A stretch of 64,000 nt of DNA from contig QHZD01000021.1 of NCBI GenBank assembly GCA_003225315.1, positions 1-64,000 of the forward strand, given 5' to 3'. Made by a program: the position numbers and the translations under genes. Shown piece after piece: positions 26,285 to 37,500 of the stretch. Within the stretch, counting starts at the first letter, position 1; each line of letters begins with the position of its first letter. Below the pieces are notes generated by a model. The model searched no databases and was not told the origin of the DNA. It worked only from the letters and a program-made list of their open reading frames with translations. This DNA comes from Acidobacteriota bacterium. Lineage in GTDB: Bacteria; Acidobacteriota; Terriglobia; Acidiferrales; UBA7541.

Positions 26285-26303
26285 CTAGTCTCAATTAGAC
26301 TAG
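26285..26303. terminator. Possible bidirectional hairpin between convergent genes
   Basis: CTAGTCT (26285-26291) and AGACTAG (26297-26303) pair perfectly over a 5-nt loop in the 66-nt gap between nth and the convergent molybdoenzyme gene. The AGACTAG motif also occurs once more just upstream, at about 26272. No T-run follows on either strand, so termination is only suggested by position. Confidence 0.35.
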
Positions 26304-26321
26304 CCTAGACAAGACTCAATC

Positions 26322-28481
26322 TTACGCGAGCCGAAGGTCGTTGGGAACCATTGGCAAGCTATTGAGGCGAACCCCGGTAGCGTCAAAAATGGCGTTGCCG
26401 ATGGCAGGCGCCACGGCCATGATCGGCGTCTCGCCCGCGCCCGCTGAAGGAATATCTTTTCGATCGAGCAGGACAGCTTCGATTTCCGGCACGTCGCGGA
26501 AGCGCGGGACTCGATAGATCGAGAAACGCGGATTCTTGATGCGCCCATTCTCAAATTCGATGGCTTCGAAGAGCGCGCCGCCCAATCCCTGAATCATCGC
26601 CCCGACCACCTGGTTGCGCAGTCCATCGGGGTTGACGATGGCGCCGCATTCGAACGCCTCGACCAACTTCACCACACGAACAGCGCCGGAGCCGCGATCC
26701 ACGGAAACTTCGGCGCAGGTTGCGACATAGCTGCCCTTTTCTGCGCCGCATGCGATCCCGAAGCCTTGGCCTTCTCGCGTTTTCTTGCGCGGCCAGCCTA
26801 AAGATTTAGCTGCCGCCTCCAGCACCGCGCGCATTCGCGTGTCGGCAAGATTTTTCATACGGAAATCGATGGAGTTCATCTTGGCCGTGCTCGCCAGCGC
26901 ATCCATGTGCGTTTCGCGCGCGAAGTGATTCGCTGTGGCCGCAAGCCCTCGATAGGAGCCGCTGCGCAAAATCAGCGGCACAGCATGGTATTCCGTTCGC
27001 TGGTTCGCGACGACGTAAGGGGTCTCGATTCCCGAGGCCCCGGAATGGTAGTTGTGAAATTCCCATGCCGTTAGCGCGCCATCGCTGGCGATTCCGCTCT
27101 TGATCTCAATCACGCCTGCGGGACGGAAATACGCCCATGTGAATTCTTCCTCGCGCGTCCAGACGACTTTCACGGGGCGCCCTGCAGCGCGCGCCAGTCG
27201 AGCAGCTTCCATCGCTGCGTCGCTGGTGTGCTTGCCTCCATAGGCCGAGCCGGTGTCCGGTACAATCACGCGAACACTGCTCTCTGGCAGATGGAATGCC
27301 GCAGCGAGCTCGTCGCGATTGGCGAATGGCCGCTGCGTTCCCGTCCAGACGGTGAGCTTTCCATCGGTCCACTGAGCTACGGCCGCGCGCGGTTCGAGCG
27401 GAGCATGCGCGATATACGCAACGGTGTACGTAGCGTCTAGCCGATGCGCGGCGTTCGCCAGCCCTTCCTCGATCGAACCTTTCTGTCTGCGAAAGCGGTC
27501 CTCGGTTTTCCCTACGCCGTTCTGCTTAAGGTACGCAAAGAGTTCTTTGTTGGAAATCTGCGGGACTTCTTTCCATTCCGCCTTCACGGCATCGAGCGCC
27601 TCTTGCGCCTCGCGCTCTGTTGGCGCTGCCGCGCCGACGAAATCCCCATCTCGCACAACGAAAACTCCAGGCATCGCCTTCGTTTCGTCTTGCCGGAAGG
27701 AAGTCAGTGTTGCGCCAAAGGAAGGCGGGCGCAGCACTTTGCCGTACAGCATGCCCGAGGGCCGCAAATCCGTGGTGTACTGGTGACGGCCGGTAACGAA
27801 CGCGCGGCCGTCGACTTTCGGAATTGCTTTCCCCGCAATCGTCCATTCCGTTGCTGGCGTGATGGGATCCTCCGCCGGAAGATTCTGCGCGAGCGTCTTG
27901 CCGCGCGCGAGTTCCGCATATTTAATCGAGCGGCTCGATGCCGGATCAGTGACTTTCGCGTTGGCAGCCACCAGTCCGGCGGGTGCGACGTTCCACTCCT
28001 TCGCCGCCGCCTCCACGAGAATGTCCCTGGCCGCGGCCGCCACGCGGCGCAATTGCGGCGCCATTGTGGGAGTCGTCCTGCTGCCAAAAGTTCCCGCATC
28101 AAACGGGGTCAGCGCAGTATCCGCCATCACCATGCGAACACTCTCAAGCGGCACGCGCAATTCGTCCGCAATCGTCTGCGCAAGTTCCGTGCGAATGTTC
28201 TGTCCGATTTCCGCCTTACCTGTGAATCCCGTTACGCCGCCGTCTTCGCCGACGTGCAGCCACGCGCTAATGTCCTTTGGCAAGTCTTCATTGTGGAAAC
28301 TCCGGTGACCTGGCGCCGTTTCCTGCGCGGCTGGCGCATCTTTCGCAACCGCGAATACGGCGATTCCAGCGCCAAGAATTTTGAAGAAGTCGCGGCGCGC
28401 CAATTCGAATTGATGGATCGAAGCGGCGGTAAATTCATAGCGCTCCGGCTCGATGAAGAGTTTTCTTTCGACGTTATTCAT
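26322..28481 (-). CDS. Molybdopterin-binding xanthine dehydrogenase-family large subunit (isoquinoline 1-oxidoreductase beta type)
   Basis: A 719-residue protein from ATG 28481, which overlaps the small-subunit stop by 4 bp (ATGA). A twin-arginine-like signal is present (ELARRDFFKILGAGIAVFAV). The Ald_Xan_dh_C2-type molybdopterin core follows (GSAYGGKHTSDAAMEAARLA; RGLAATANHFARETHMDALA; AFECGAIVNPDGLRNQVVGA; GAGETPIMAVAPAIGNAIFD). It forms a two-subunit periplasmic molybdenum hydroxylase with the adjacent [2Fe-2S] protein and oxidises an N-heterocycle or aldehyde of unknown identity. An alternative longer frame to 28823 overlaps the small subunit and is spurious. Confidence 0.92.
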   Translation of the reverse strand: MNNVERKLFIEPERYEFTAASIHQFELARRDFFKILGAGIAVFAVAKDAPAAQETAPGHRSFHNEDLPKDISAWLHVGEDGGVTGFTGKAEIGQNIRTELAQTIADELRVPLESVRMVMADTALTPFDAGTFGSRTTPTMAPQLRRVAAAARDILVEAAAKEWNVAPAGLVAANAKVTDPASSRSIKYAELARGKTLAQNLPAEDPITPATEWTIAGKAIPKVDGRAFVTGRHQYTTDLRPSGMLYGKVLRPPSFGATLTSFRQDETKAMPGVFVVRDGDFVGAAAPTEREAQEALDAVKAEWKEVPQISNKELFAYLKQNGVGKTEDRFRRQKGSIEEGLANAAHRLDATYTVAYIAHAPLEPRAAVAQWTDGKLTVWTGTQRPFANRDELAAAFHLPESSVRVIVPDTGSAYGGKHTSDAAMEAARLARAAGRPVKVVWTREEEFTWAYFRPAGVIEIKSGIASDGALTAWEFHNYHSGASGIETPYVVANQRTEYHAVPLILRSGSYRGLAATANHFARETHMDALASTAKMNSIDFRMKNLADTRMRAVLEAAAKSLGWPRKKTREGQGFGIACGAEKGSYVATCAEVSVDRGSGAVRVVKLVEAFECGAIVNPDGLRNQVVGAMIQGLGGALFEAIEFENGRIKNPRFSIYRVPRFRDVPEIEAVLLDRKDIPSAGAGETPIMAVAPAIGNAIFDATGVRLNSLPMVPNDLRLA

Positions 28482-28957
28482 CGCCCGTGCTCCTGCATCA
28501 TCCTGGCCGCCTGGCGGACCGCATCGATGATGCGTGGATGCGTGCCGCAGCGGCAGATATTGCCTTGCAAGGATTGATTGATGTCCATCTGGCTGGGACT
28601 CGGATTGGTTTGCAGCAGGCCCACGCTGCTCATGATCATTCCCGAGGTGCAGTACGCACACTGAAACGCGCCGGCATCGAGGAACGCCTGCTGGACAGGA
28701 TGCAAGCGCCCGTCTTTTTCCAGACCCTCGATAGTCACCACGGGTTTTCCCGCAGCCGCGCTCGCAGGAATCTGGCAAGACCGCCGCGGCGCTCCACCAA
28801 TCAATACGGTACAAGCGCCGCACTGCCCTTCCCCGCAGCCGTACTTGCTGCCGGTCAGTCCAAGCTCATCACGCAGAACATACAGAAGCAGCGTATCCGG
28901 AGGGTAGGTGACCGGATAGCGCTTGCCGTTAACTTCCAGTTCGGTCAGTTTCGCCAT
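28478..28957 (-). CDS. [2Fe-2S] small subunit of molybdenum hydroxylase (isoquinoline 1-oxidoreductase alpha type)
   Basis: A 159-residue protein of typical length. The plant-type [2Fe-2S] site is in YGCGEGQCGACTVLIGG with a fourth Cys in RRSCQIP, and the C-terminal four-helix [2Fe-2S] site is in CAYCTSGMIMS and GNICRCGTHPRI. It passes electrons from the molybdopterin subunit to an acceptor, probably a cytochrome. It is the first gene of a coupled two-gene operon. The 188-nt gap upstream (28958-29145) is a divergent promoter region with nothing else recognisable. Confidence 0.94.
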   Translation of the reverse strand: MAKLTELEVNGKRYPVTYPPDTLLLYVLRDELGLTGSKYGCGEGQCGACTVLIGGAPRRSCQIPASAAAGKPVVTIEGLEKDGRLHPVQQAFLDAGAFQCAYCTSGMIMSSVGLLQTNPSPSQMDINQSLQGNICRCGTHPRIIDAVRQAARMMQEHGR

Positions 28958-29145
28958 GGCTTGCCCTCGGAAAAATTTTGCTCCGAATCTGTGCTTGTGG
29001 CAAGGGTTACAAGTTCCCGCGAGGACGGATAGGCCAGGAACATTTTATTTCGGACGGTCTGGCAACTTTTTAGCTGAAACGCCGTCGAACTAATCTACGC
29101 GAGCGTGCGTAGCTATAGGGGACGTCGACGGAACTGGGGGCGAAC

Positions 29146-31590
29146 ATGGAAACGCTGGGGCAGGATGTCCGATACGCGCTGAGGAACCTTCGCAAGACGC
29201 CAGGATTTGCGGCCATCGCCGTACTTACTCTGGCGCTGGGGATTGGAGCGTCCACGGCAATTTTCAGCGTTATCGACAATATTCTGATGGAGCCCTTCCC
29301 CTACCCTGATGCCCAACGGTACTTTTCCGTCCAAATCCATGACACGGAACGGAGTGAACCAGGCGGGCGAGCGGGCTATACCGGGCCGGAGCTTTTGGAT
29401 TACATGGAACAGAATCATGTGTTTGACCGAGCGATTGCGAATGACCAGACGGACGTGTTGTACCGGTCTGGAGAGGGGACAGAGCGCTTCGACGGAAACT
29501 TCGTGACGCCGGGAACTTTCGAGTTTTTGGGGATGCCGGCGCTCCTCGGGCGGGTGATGCAGCCAGCCGATTACGAGCCGGGAGCGCAACCAGTCTTTGT
29601 GCTGCGCTACAAGACGTGGGTGAAGAGCTTTGGAGCCGATCCGGGGATCGTGAATAAGACGTTTGTACTAAACGGTGTATCGAGGACGCTGATCGGGATT
29701 ATGCCGCCGCGATTTGGGTGGGGGAATGCGGACATGTGGATTCCGGCCAAGCCGAGCCGGGCGGCGACGGGAAGAGTTATTGCCGGGGCGTTTCAGCAGC
29801 ACTGGTGGATGCTGGGGCACCTGAAGCCGGGAGTCAGAGTGAAGGAGGCGGAAGCGGATTTTACCGTGATAGCAAAACGGCTGGCTACGGTCTATCCCAC
29901 GGAATACCCGAAACATTTTACAGTACAAATGGAATCGCTAACGAATCTGGTGGTCGGGAGATTCAAAACGACGCTCTTTATTGTCTTGGCGGCGGTGGGG
30001 TTACTGCTGCTGATCGGCTGCGGAAATGTGGCGAACTTGCTGCTGGCACGGGCAACGACACGGGAGAAGGAGTTTGCCATCCGCTCGGCGCTGGGAGCAA
30101 GCCGAAGGAGATTGGTGCGGCAACTTCTAGTCGAGAGCCTGATACTGGCCACAGGTGGAGCAGCAGTGGGAACGCTGCTGGCGTGGGGAGCACTCAAGTT
30201 TCTGGTAGCGCTGATGCCGCAAGAGATTATCCCAGCCGAGTCCGTGATCCAGCTAAACACTCCAGTTCTGGCGTTCACGCTGAGTGTGGCAGTGCTGACC
30301 GCGCTGGTATTCGGGCTGGTGCCGGCGCTGAAAGCGGCGCGGAAGGACATCAACGATCCGCTGCGGGACAGTGGGAAAGGGATTAGTGGCGGATTTCGTC
30401 ATGGACGCTTGCGTGATGCGGTGGTGGTGCTGGAAGTGGGGCTTTCATTGACGCTGCTGGTTGCGGCGGGATTGTTGATGAGGAGTTTCGTGGCGATCAG
30501 GGACGTGAAGCTGGGGTTGCAACCGGACCACATATTGGTGGCACGGCTTCCCTTGCCAGTGGACCGTTACAAGACCGCGGATCAGGTAGCGGGATTCTAC
30601 CGCCCTCTGCTGCAAAGGCTGAAAGCTCTGCCAGGCGTCCTCGAAGCGACGGAAACGAGCACGCTGCCTCCGTATGGCGGAATCCCCAGCGACATCGAAA
30701 TTCCCGGGAAGACGCACGCTGAAAAGTGGAATGCGATGTTTCAACTGGTCAGCGAGGGATATTTTCCGGTGCTGAAAATCCAGTTCGTGGATGGAAGAGG
30801 TTTCACAGAAGCGGAAGTAACTGGAGCGCGCAAGCTAGCGGTCGTGAACCAAACGTTCGTGAAAAAGTATTTAGGAAACGAGAATCCGATTGGGAGACAA
30901 GTGAGAATCGCGCAGCTAGGGGAGTTTGACGACGCGGTGAAAGAGCCCACGTTTGAAATTATCGGCCTGGTGGCTGATGCAAAGAACCGGGGATTGCAGG
31001 ATCCGCCCGAGCCGGAGATTTGCGTGCCTTTTACGGTGACGGGTTCGGCGTTCCGAGGAATCCTGGTGCGGACAGCGAAAGAACCGCTAACGATGTTGAA
31101 CGCGGTGGAGCATGAAATTTGGGCAACCGATAGCAACGTGGCGCTGACTTTCACGGGAACACTCGATGGCTATATCAGCCAGTTCTCCTACGCGGGGCCG
31201 CGATTTGGATTTTTTCTGATGACCATCTTTGGCGCGATCGGCCTGCTGCTTGTGACAATCGGCGTCTATAGCGTGCTGGCATACACCACAGCGCGAAGGA
31301 CGCACGAGATTGGAATACGAATGGCGCTGGGGGCGGAAGGGTCGGACGTACAGGGAATGGTCATTCGAATGGGATTGCGGCTGGTGGGAATCGGCGTGGC
31401 TATTGGGCTGATTGTAAGCGTGGCGATAGGGCGAGTGATTGCGACGCAGTTGTGGGGAGTGTCGGCGTACGATCCTTGGACGCTGGTGTGCGTGCCCGCG
31501 CTGCTATTGATCACCGGGATCGTGGCGTGTTGGCTGCCTGCACGCCGAGCAGCGAGCGTGGACCCGCTCGTCGCTTTGCGGTACGAATAA
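29146..31590 (+). CDS. MacB/FtsX-type orphan ABC permease (ADOP family)
   Basis: An 814-residue permease starting at ATG 29146 (GGGGG upstream). Opening signature: DVRYALRNLRKTPGFAAIAV, LTLALGIGASTAIFSVIDNI. Two MacB-like periplasmic cores are each followed by three TMs, ending ASVDPLVALRYE. It is a paralogue of the gene at 13321-15813. No ATPase gene is adjacent. It lies between two molybdenum hydroxylase loci but no functional link is evident. Confidence 0.9.
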   Translation: METLGQDVRYALRNLRKTPGFAAIAVLTLALGIGASTAIFSVIDNILMEPFPYPDAQRYFSVQIHDTERSEPGGRAGYTGPELLDYMEQNHVFDRAIANDQTDVLYRSGEGTERFDGNFVTPGTFEFLGMPALLGRVMQPADYEPGAQPVFVLRYKTWVKSFGADPGIVNKTFVLNGVSRTLIGIMPPRFGWGNADMWIPAKPSRAATGRVIAGAFQQHWWMLGHLKPGVRVKEAEADFTVIAKRLATVYPTEYPKHFTVQMESLTNLVVGRFKTTLFIVLAAVGLLLLIGCGNVANLLLARATTREKEFAIRSALGASRRRLVRQLLVESLILATGGAAVGTLLAWGALKFLVALMPQEIIPAESVIQLNTPVLAFTLSVAVLTALVFGLVPALKAARKDINDPLRDSGKGISGGFRHGRLRDAVVVLEVGLSLTLLVAAGLLMRSFVAIRDVKLGLQPDHILVARLPLPVDRYKTADQVAGFYRPLLQRLKALPGVLEATETSTLPPYGGIPSDIEIPGKTHAEKWNAMFQLVSEGYFPVLKIQFVDGRGFTEAEVTGARKLAVVNQTFVKKYLGNENPIGRQVRIAQLGEFDDAVKEPTFEIIGLVADAKNRGLQDPPEPEICVPFTVTGSAFRGILVRTAKEPLTMLNAVEHEIWATDSNVALTFTGTLDGYISQFSYAGPRFGFFLMTIFGAIGLLLVTIGVYSVLAYTTARRTHEIGIRMALGAEGSDVQGMVIRMGLRLVGIGVAIGLIVSVAIGRVIATQLWGVSAYDPWTLVCVPALLLITGIVACWLPARRAASVDPLVALRYE

Positions 31591-31606
31591 GTTCCGCGAT
31601 GGCCGG

Positions 31607-33826
31607 CTAGGCCCAGGAGTAGCCGTGCTTCAAAAGCGGTAGCGACCGAATGCGCTCACCAGTGGCGGCGAAGATGGCATTGCATAGAGCCGGGAGAACT
31701 GGCGGAAGGGCCGGCTCGCCGAGGCCCGTCGGTGAATTTTCCGTCTTGAGGAAATGAACTTCGATTTCCGCGGGAACCTGGTTCATGCGCACCGGGGGAT
31801 ATTCGTGGAAATTGCTCTGGACCGCGCGGCCACCGTCGATGATGATTTCGTAGGACATAACGGAACTTAGCCCCTCGATAACCGCTCCGCGAACCTGATT
31901 TTCAGCATTGATAGGATTGATGATCTGACTGCCAACGTCGCCGGCGACCCAGATTTTGTTGACCTTGATTTTCTTGTTGGCGTCTACACGAAGCTCGACA
32001 ACCTCCGCAAAATAACCGCGATGCGCAAATTGGAAGGCGACGCCCATGCCGGTTCCCTTGGGGAGTTTTCTTGCGCCCCAGCCGGATTTTTCTGCGACGA
32101 GTTTCAACACTCCCTGCATGCGAGAAGCATCCAGATCGACATCGCCGGGATTCGAAGAAGGCGATGCGCTGGGCACGCGCGTAGCACTTAGAAGATCGAG
32201 GCGAAATTGCACAGGATCTTTTCCGGCGGCATGCGCGAGTTCGTCGGTGAAGGATTGAAAGACCCATGAGTAGGCATTTGTACCAGGGGCGCGCAACGCA
32301 TAAGTTGGAATGCCAAGCGGCATGAGGGAGGCGCCGAAGAAAAAGTCCGTGAGAAACGTGCCTGGGAATTGATTACCAGCAATGCCCGCAGAGGGAGCGA
32401 ACTTATCGCCTTCGCCGAAGCTGACGAAATGATTGCGCCAGGCTACCAGCTTGCCGGAGGAATCTAGACCGCCCTTGAGGAAATGATAGCCAGCTGGGCG
32501 ATAGTGATCGTGGTGAAAATCGTCTTCACGCGTCCAGAGGAGCTTCACGGGAACGCCGACCCGTTTGGCGATGGCGCCGGCTTCGAGCATGTAGTCGTTG
32601 GTGAGGCGGCGGCCGAATCCGCCGCCCGCTCGCTTCAAGTGAACAATGATGTCGTCGTGGGGAATGTTGAGAACTTTAGAGACAAGCAGGCGGCCATTCT
32701 CCGGCGTCTGGCTGGGGGACCAAAATTCGAGCTTGCCGTCGTGGTAATGTGCAAGGCAGTTTTCAGGCTCCATCGGAGCGTGCGCGAGGAACGGATACGA
32801 ATAAGCGGCCTCAACGGTCTTTGCGGCGGACTGAAGAGCTTTTTCGGCGTCTCCATCCTTGCGAAGAGTGATGGTCGGCGGTTCCTTGGAAAGTTCCTCC
32901 GCGCGGCGGGCGAAACCTTCACTGCTCTGCTGAGAAGTTGCGCCTTCGTTCCATTTTGCCTGCAACTTTTTGCGGGCGGCATTGGCCTGCCACCAAGTGT
33001 CGGCGACTACGGCGATGCCCCAATGCAGGCCAAGCAGATCCTGCGTGCCCTCCACCTCAAAGGCGTGGCGCACGCCTGGCATGGCTCTGATCTCGTCGAG
33101 GTTGGCACCAACACACTTCCCTGCATAGACGGGACACTTGTCATAGACGGCGTACAACATTCCCGGAACTTTGAAGTCAATGCTGTAAAGATTTTTGCCC
33201 GTGACAATGGAGGGGTTGTCAACGCTGTGCGTGGAGTGGCCGATGATCTTGTAATCCTTAGGATCCTTGAGCTTCACGGACTTGAGATCGGGTGCGGGTA
33301 ACGCGGCTGCTCTTTCCGCGAGTGCACCATAGGTAAGAACGCGCTGAGACGGTTGATGGATGACGCGGCCTGAGGACGTCTGGCATTCGGATTCCGGGAC
33401 GGACCAGGATTGCGCAGCGGCGGTAACAAACATCTGGCGGCACGCGGCGCCGACGCGGCGCAGCGGATCCCAATTGGTGGGCGTGGAAGTGCTGCCACCG
33501 GCGCGCTGCGGGCCGAATTTCGTTTCGTCGAGATCGGCTTGCTCGATGTGGACGTCTTTCCAGTCGACATCGAGTTCATCGGCGATGAGCATGGGGAGGT
33601 GCGTCTTGACGCCCTGGCCGACTTCGGGATTTTTGCTCATGATGGTCACGATGCCATCGGCAGCGACGCGCAGAAACGCCGTGGGCTCGAAAGCGGCGGG
33701 CGGCGCTTGCAGCGTTTGTCCAAAGACTTCTCCGACAGGATCGAAATGGAGAGCGACGAGAATTCCTCCTCCGGCGACGGCGGATACGCGGAGAAAACTG
33801 CGGCGATCGAGGAGTGTGGCTTGCAC
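31607..33826 (-). CDS. Lone molybdopterin-binding large subunit (isoquinoline 1-oxidoreductase beta type)
   Basis: A 739-residue protein starting at GTG 33826 with AGGAGG four bases upstream. A Tat signal is visible ([20 protein letters not shown]). Molybdopterin-domain motifs include [40 protein letters not shown] and [20 protein letters not shown]. Unlike the locus at 26322-28957 there is no [2Fe-2S] subunit gene next to it: upstream is a tRNA and downstream a convergent permease. It must borrow a small subunit, act with an unlinked one, or be an orphan. Confidence 0.9.
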   Translation of the reverse strand: MQATLLDRRSFLRVSAVAGGGILVALHFDPVGEVFGQTLQAPPAAFEPTAFLRVAADGIVTIMSKNPEVGQGVKTHLPMLIADELDVDWKDVHIEQADLDETKFGPQRAGGSTSTPTNWDPLRRVGAACRQMFVTAAAQSWSVPESECQTSSGRVIHQPSQRVLTYGALAERAAALPAPDLKSVKLKDPKDYKIIGHSTHSVDNPSIVTGKNLYSIDFKVPGMLYAVYDKCPVYAGKCVGANLDEIRAMPGVRHAFEVEGTQDLLGLHWGIAVVADTWWQANAARKKLQAKWNEGATSQQSSEGFARRAEELSKEPPTITLRKDGDAEKALQSAAKTVEAAYSYPFLAHAPMEPENCLAHYHDGKLEFWSPSQTPENGRLLVSKVLNIPHDDIIVHLKRAGGGFGRRLTNDYMLEAGAIAKRVGVPVKLLWTREDDFHHDHYRPAGYHFLKGGLDSSGKLVAWRNHFVSFGEGDKFAPSAGIAGNQFPGTFLTDFFFGASLMPLGIPTYALRAPGTNAYSWVFQSFTDELAHAAGKDPVQFRLDLLSATRVPSASPSSNPGDVDLDASRMQGVLKLVAEKSGWGARKLPKGTGMGVAFQFAHRGYFAEVVELRVDANKKIKVNKIWVAGDVGSQIINPINAENQVRGAVIEGLSSVMSYEIIIDGGRAVQSNFHEYPPVRMNQVPAEIEVHFLKTENSPTGLGEPALPPVLPALCNAIFAATGERIRSLPLLKHGYSWA

Positions 33827-34038
33827 GGGACCTCCTTATTGTGTGCACTTGGTGCGTGCAAAATTTGTCGCGGGCGGGCGGGGTAGCCAGCATAGCCGGT
33901 ATTGTAACGCCATCCGGGCCGATTTGGTTTCACCCTCCACTGGGGAACGGAATTGGGGCATGGGGCTTGCCATCCCGTACGGGTGATTCAGCGCTAGGGA
34001 AACTGCGAAGTGCTCTATAATGGGAAAGCATTTCGTGT

Positions 34039-34115
34039 CGGGGCGTAGCGCAGCCTGGTAGCGCGCCTGCCTTGGGCGCAGGAGGTCTCCGGTTCAAATC
34101 CGGACGCCCCGACCA
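34039..34115 (+). tRNA. tRNA-Pro(UGG)
   Basis: A full cloverleaf: acceptor CGGGGCG (34039-34045) pairs with CGCCCCG (34105-34111), A73 and encoded CCA follow. The anticodon stem CCTGC/GCAGG encloses CTTGGGC, giving anticodon TGG. The T-arm is CCGGTTCAAATCCGG-like. Its 3' half is duplicated at 41656-41692, marking it as an integration target. Confidence 0.95.
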
Positions 34116-34246
34116 AAATATCTCGCGTATTCTCTTTAGGTTAAGCAGAGACCTGTCTGCGCAATATCCAGCAATCTTACCGCCCGCATTCAACTTTTTG
34201 GCCTCCATTCTGAGATCTAACATTTACAATTCGAACCTGGGGCCTG

Positions 34247-34261
34247 TTGTGCAATGCACAA
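34247..34261. promoter_or_regulatory. Perfect operator-like palindrome upstream of the TonB receptor
   Basis: TTGTGCAATGCACAA is a perfect inverted repeat (6 bp arms, 3-nt centre) in the 455-nt leader (34116-34570) of the TonB receptor. Short-arm palindromes of this form are common sites for GntR- or LacI-type repressors, but no regulator gene is adjacent. The rest of the leader shows no ORF with coding character. Confidence 0.35.
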
Positions 34262-34570
34262 TACCGATTCGTTCCATTTGCAATTCAGATGTCTCCATTC
34301 CTTCTCCCGGCACGCCATAAGTCCTTGAAAAAACGCGATGAGGGAGCTCTCCGCTTTGAACTCAGTAGTTTTGGAATGCGAAACGCCCAGCTCTGATAAC
34401 GAAAGCTTTGACGGCGATTTTGGTCAGGAGTAGAACCAACGCTGTTCTCGGAGTGCGAGATGGCTGTTCTCGAACAAGAATTACATTGGGGGACTCCGTT
34501 GCTCCTATCAGAACGAGATCTGCGTTTTTTTGTGCGTCAGTGCGCGCACAAAGAAAAAGAGGTTAAGCAC

Positions 34571-37500
34571 ATGAAAGTGTGTCTGATTTGGGTCGCGGCC
34601 CTATTCCTTTCAGCCAGTGGCGCGGCGCAGACCAATCGCGGCGGCATCAGCGGCACCGTTACAGATAAGAGCAGTGCCGTTGTGCCGGACGTAACCGTCC
34701 AGATAACGAATGTGGGCACGAATGAGACATATCGCGTGACCACGTCAAAGCAAGGCGCTTTCAGCGTTCAGAACCTTGATCCTGTCGTTTATAGGGTTGA
34801 GGTAGATGTGCCTGGGTTTAAAAAAGCGATCGTTGAGCATGTCAAAGTCGATACCGCAACAGTTGAAACAGTAAATTTAATCCTAGAGCCAGGGGATCAA
34901 GCTACCGAGGTGCGGGTTACGGAACAGGCGCCTTTGCAAAACCTCGAAAATGGAACGCTGAGCCAGACTATTTCAGAACGTTTGCTGACGGATGTTCCTC
35001 TGTTGAACCGCAGCGTGCTCGATTTGGCAGTTGTCACTCCCAACATATCTGGAGACGTTGGAACGGAAGATCCAACGATTAATGCTAATGCCGTGCCGGT
35101 TCCCGGCTTCAATCTGAGCATCAACGGAGGCAGACCTGGTTCGACCTACATGATCGTGGATGGAGTTAGCAACACGGGCGTCGGTCTGGGACGTGAAGTG
35201 GTGTCTTTTTCTCCTGAAACCGTTCAGGAAATAACGGTCCAAACATCTTCCTATTCGGCGGCATTTGGTCACACGGGCGGCGGCATCATCAATGTAACGA
35301 CCAAATCGGGCACCAACAACTATCACGGCGCGGCGACGGTGTACCATCGGAATCCGCTCACAAATGCAGCTCCTTGGACGAACGCCATTGTGAATCGTCC
35401 GCAATCAAACCTTCGCTACACGCAGATGTCGTTTGATCTCGGCGGTCCCGTGCGTATTCCCAAACTGTACAATGGGCACGACCGGACCTTTTTCTTTCTG
35501 GCCATCGAGCCGCGTTACCAGTCTGATGCCACGCAGGGATACACTCTGCTGCCCACGGACGCCATGCGGAATGGCGATTTCAGTAATCTGACGAACGTGA
35601 ACAACGGGTGGGCCCCTACGAGCGTGGTAAACCAGTTTCAGGCAACTCTTCCCGCGGGACGTACGTTGCTTACCCCATTCTCCAGTACCATCTACCAGGT
35701 ATACAACCCGGTAGCAGTCAACGGCCAACAACAACTACAACAGATAGCACTGGGCACCAGCACTGGCGGATGCGGCGCTGGTTTTACAACTTACTGCGCC
35801 TTTCCGGGCAACGTGCTGCCTTCCGATTTCATTGACCCGACGTCGCAAAGAATTTTGCAGTTCTTGCCCAAAGCGGGCGCTTATTTCCTCGATGGAAACG
35901 GCGATCTTCAAAACTATGTGGCGACCGGCTTTGTCCGCGATAACCAGGTGCGATACCTCGTGCGCGCTGACGAAACTATTACCCAGAAAAACCGCGCTTT
36001 CTTTCGCTACACATCCGTTCCCATCATCGGCGTCTACGGAAACAATGGCCCACTAAACACCACTGGAGCGACTTACAGCAGTTCGCGCCAATACGCAGTG
36101 GGAGACACCCAGGCCATCTCCCCCTCGATGTACAACGAGGTGCGATTTAACTATACCTACGGCAGGTTCAGCGGAACCTTCTCCCCTGAGTTCGACATCA
36201 TGTCCGGGCAAAATTTGAGCACACAGTTGGGACTGCCCAGTTTGACTAAAGGTGGTCTGCCCTTATTCACTTTCAGCGCGACTGCCAACCGCCGCACGGT
36301 TGGCGCGGATATTGGAGCGGGAAGTTCCCAGATCAACGACAATAGCGAAAGGCAATATCAAATTGTAGACAATCTATTCGTGTCCCACGGCAGCATGACC
36401 TGGACGTTCGGATTTGAACTGAACCAGCAGAATCTAGACACTCTCCAGTACAACTTCGCCGCCGGAGGGCGGTATGGTTTCCGCTACAACCAGACCACCA
36501 GCAACGGTGGGTCCACCGGCGACGGCGGAATCGTCTGGGCGAGTTTTCTGGAGGGCGCAATCAACGACAATCTGCTCGCCACTTCCCTCGTTCCTTATGG
36601 TTATAGCTGGAGAGGCGCGGCTGGATTCATTCAAAACGACTGGAAAGTGCGCCCGAATCTGACGTTGAATCTGGGCGTGCGCTACTCGCTGCAAATCCCC
36701 CGAGCGGAGGCAAACAACCTACAGGGTTATTACGTACCGGCGAAAGCCCAAAGCATGCCCATCCTTTACGATTATTCCAAAACCACTTCCGTGGCAGCTA
36801 CGTCGATATCGCAAGTCCGAGTTGTTGCTGGCGGAGGCGGAGCGGCTGCTAATGGCAGCACGCTAAACCTTCCCACGCCCATCAGTTCCGTGTCGGTTGT
36901 TCCGTTCGCCTACAGCGGCGTATCCGGAAACTCTACCTTCATGGCCCCTATCAATTGGACTGACTTCGAGCCGCGCTTTGGGCTCGCTTATGCCCCACGT
37001 CTGCGCGGCCTGAACAATTTCGTGATTCGCGGAGGCTACGGACTGTCCCATGTTCCACTGACGGGTGAGAACCGCCAGCCTCTCCCCAACTTCGGTGGCC
37101 CTCAGATTTTGCCCTCCGCAAATATCGCCTTTGCGCAGACGCTCTCCGGAAACCCGCCCAGTGTGGTGCCGCAAACTCCGCAGCAAGCAGTAGGCCTCGG
37201 CAACGCCGTTAATGGGCTTTCGTACATAAATAGCATTAATCTTCCGGGGGCCATTCTGTCCTCGAACACCAAAACGCCCTACGTTCAGAATTGGAACTTA
37301 TCGCTTTCGCGAACCTTTGGGGCCAACACGGTGATCGAAGCGGCATATGTGGGCGCCAAGGGTACTCATCTGTTCCTGCCGCAAATCAACGTCAATCTGT
37401 TTGATCAGAATTGGGTTGCGTTTTTGGAGTCCAATGGCATCAGCGCTTTTAACACCAAAATCCTGGATCCGCTGGGTCGCTGTGTTGCCGGCAACGTCCC

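Noticed and set aside
27444-28577. 377-aa plus-strand ORF antisense to the molybdopterin subunit
   Set aside because: No motifs, and it is fully overlapped by a well-supported molybdenum hydroxylase gene.
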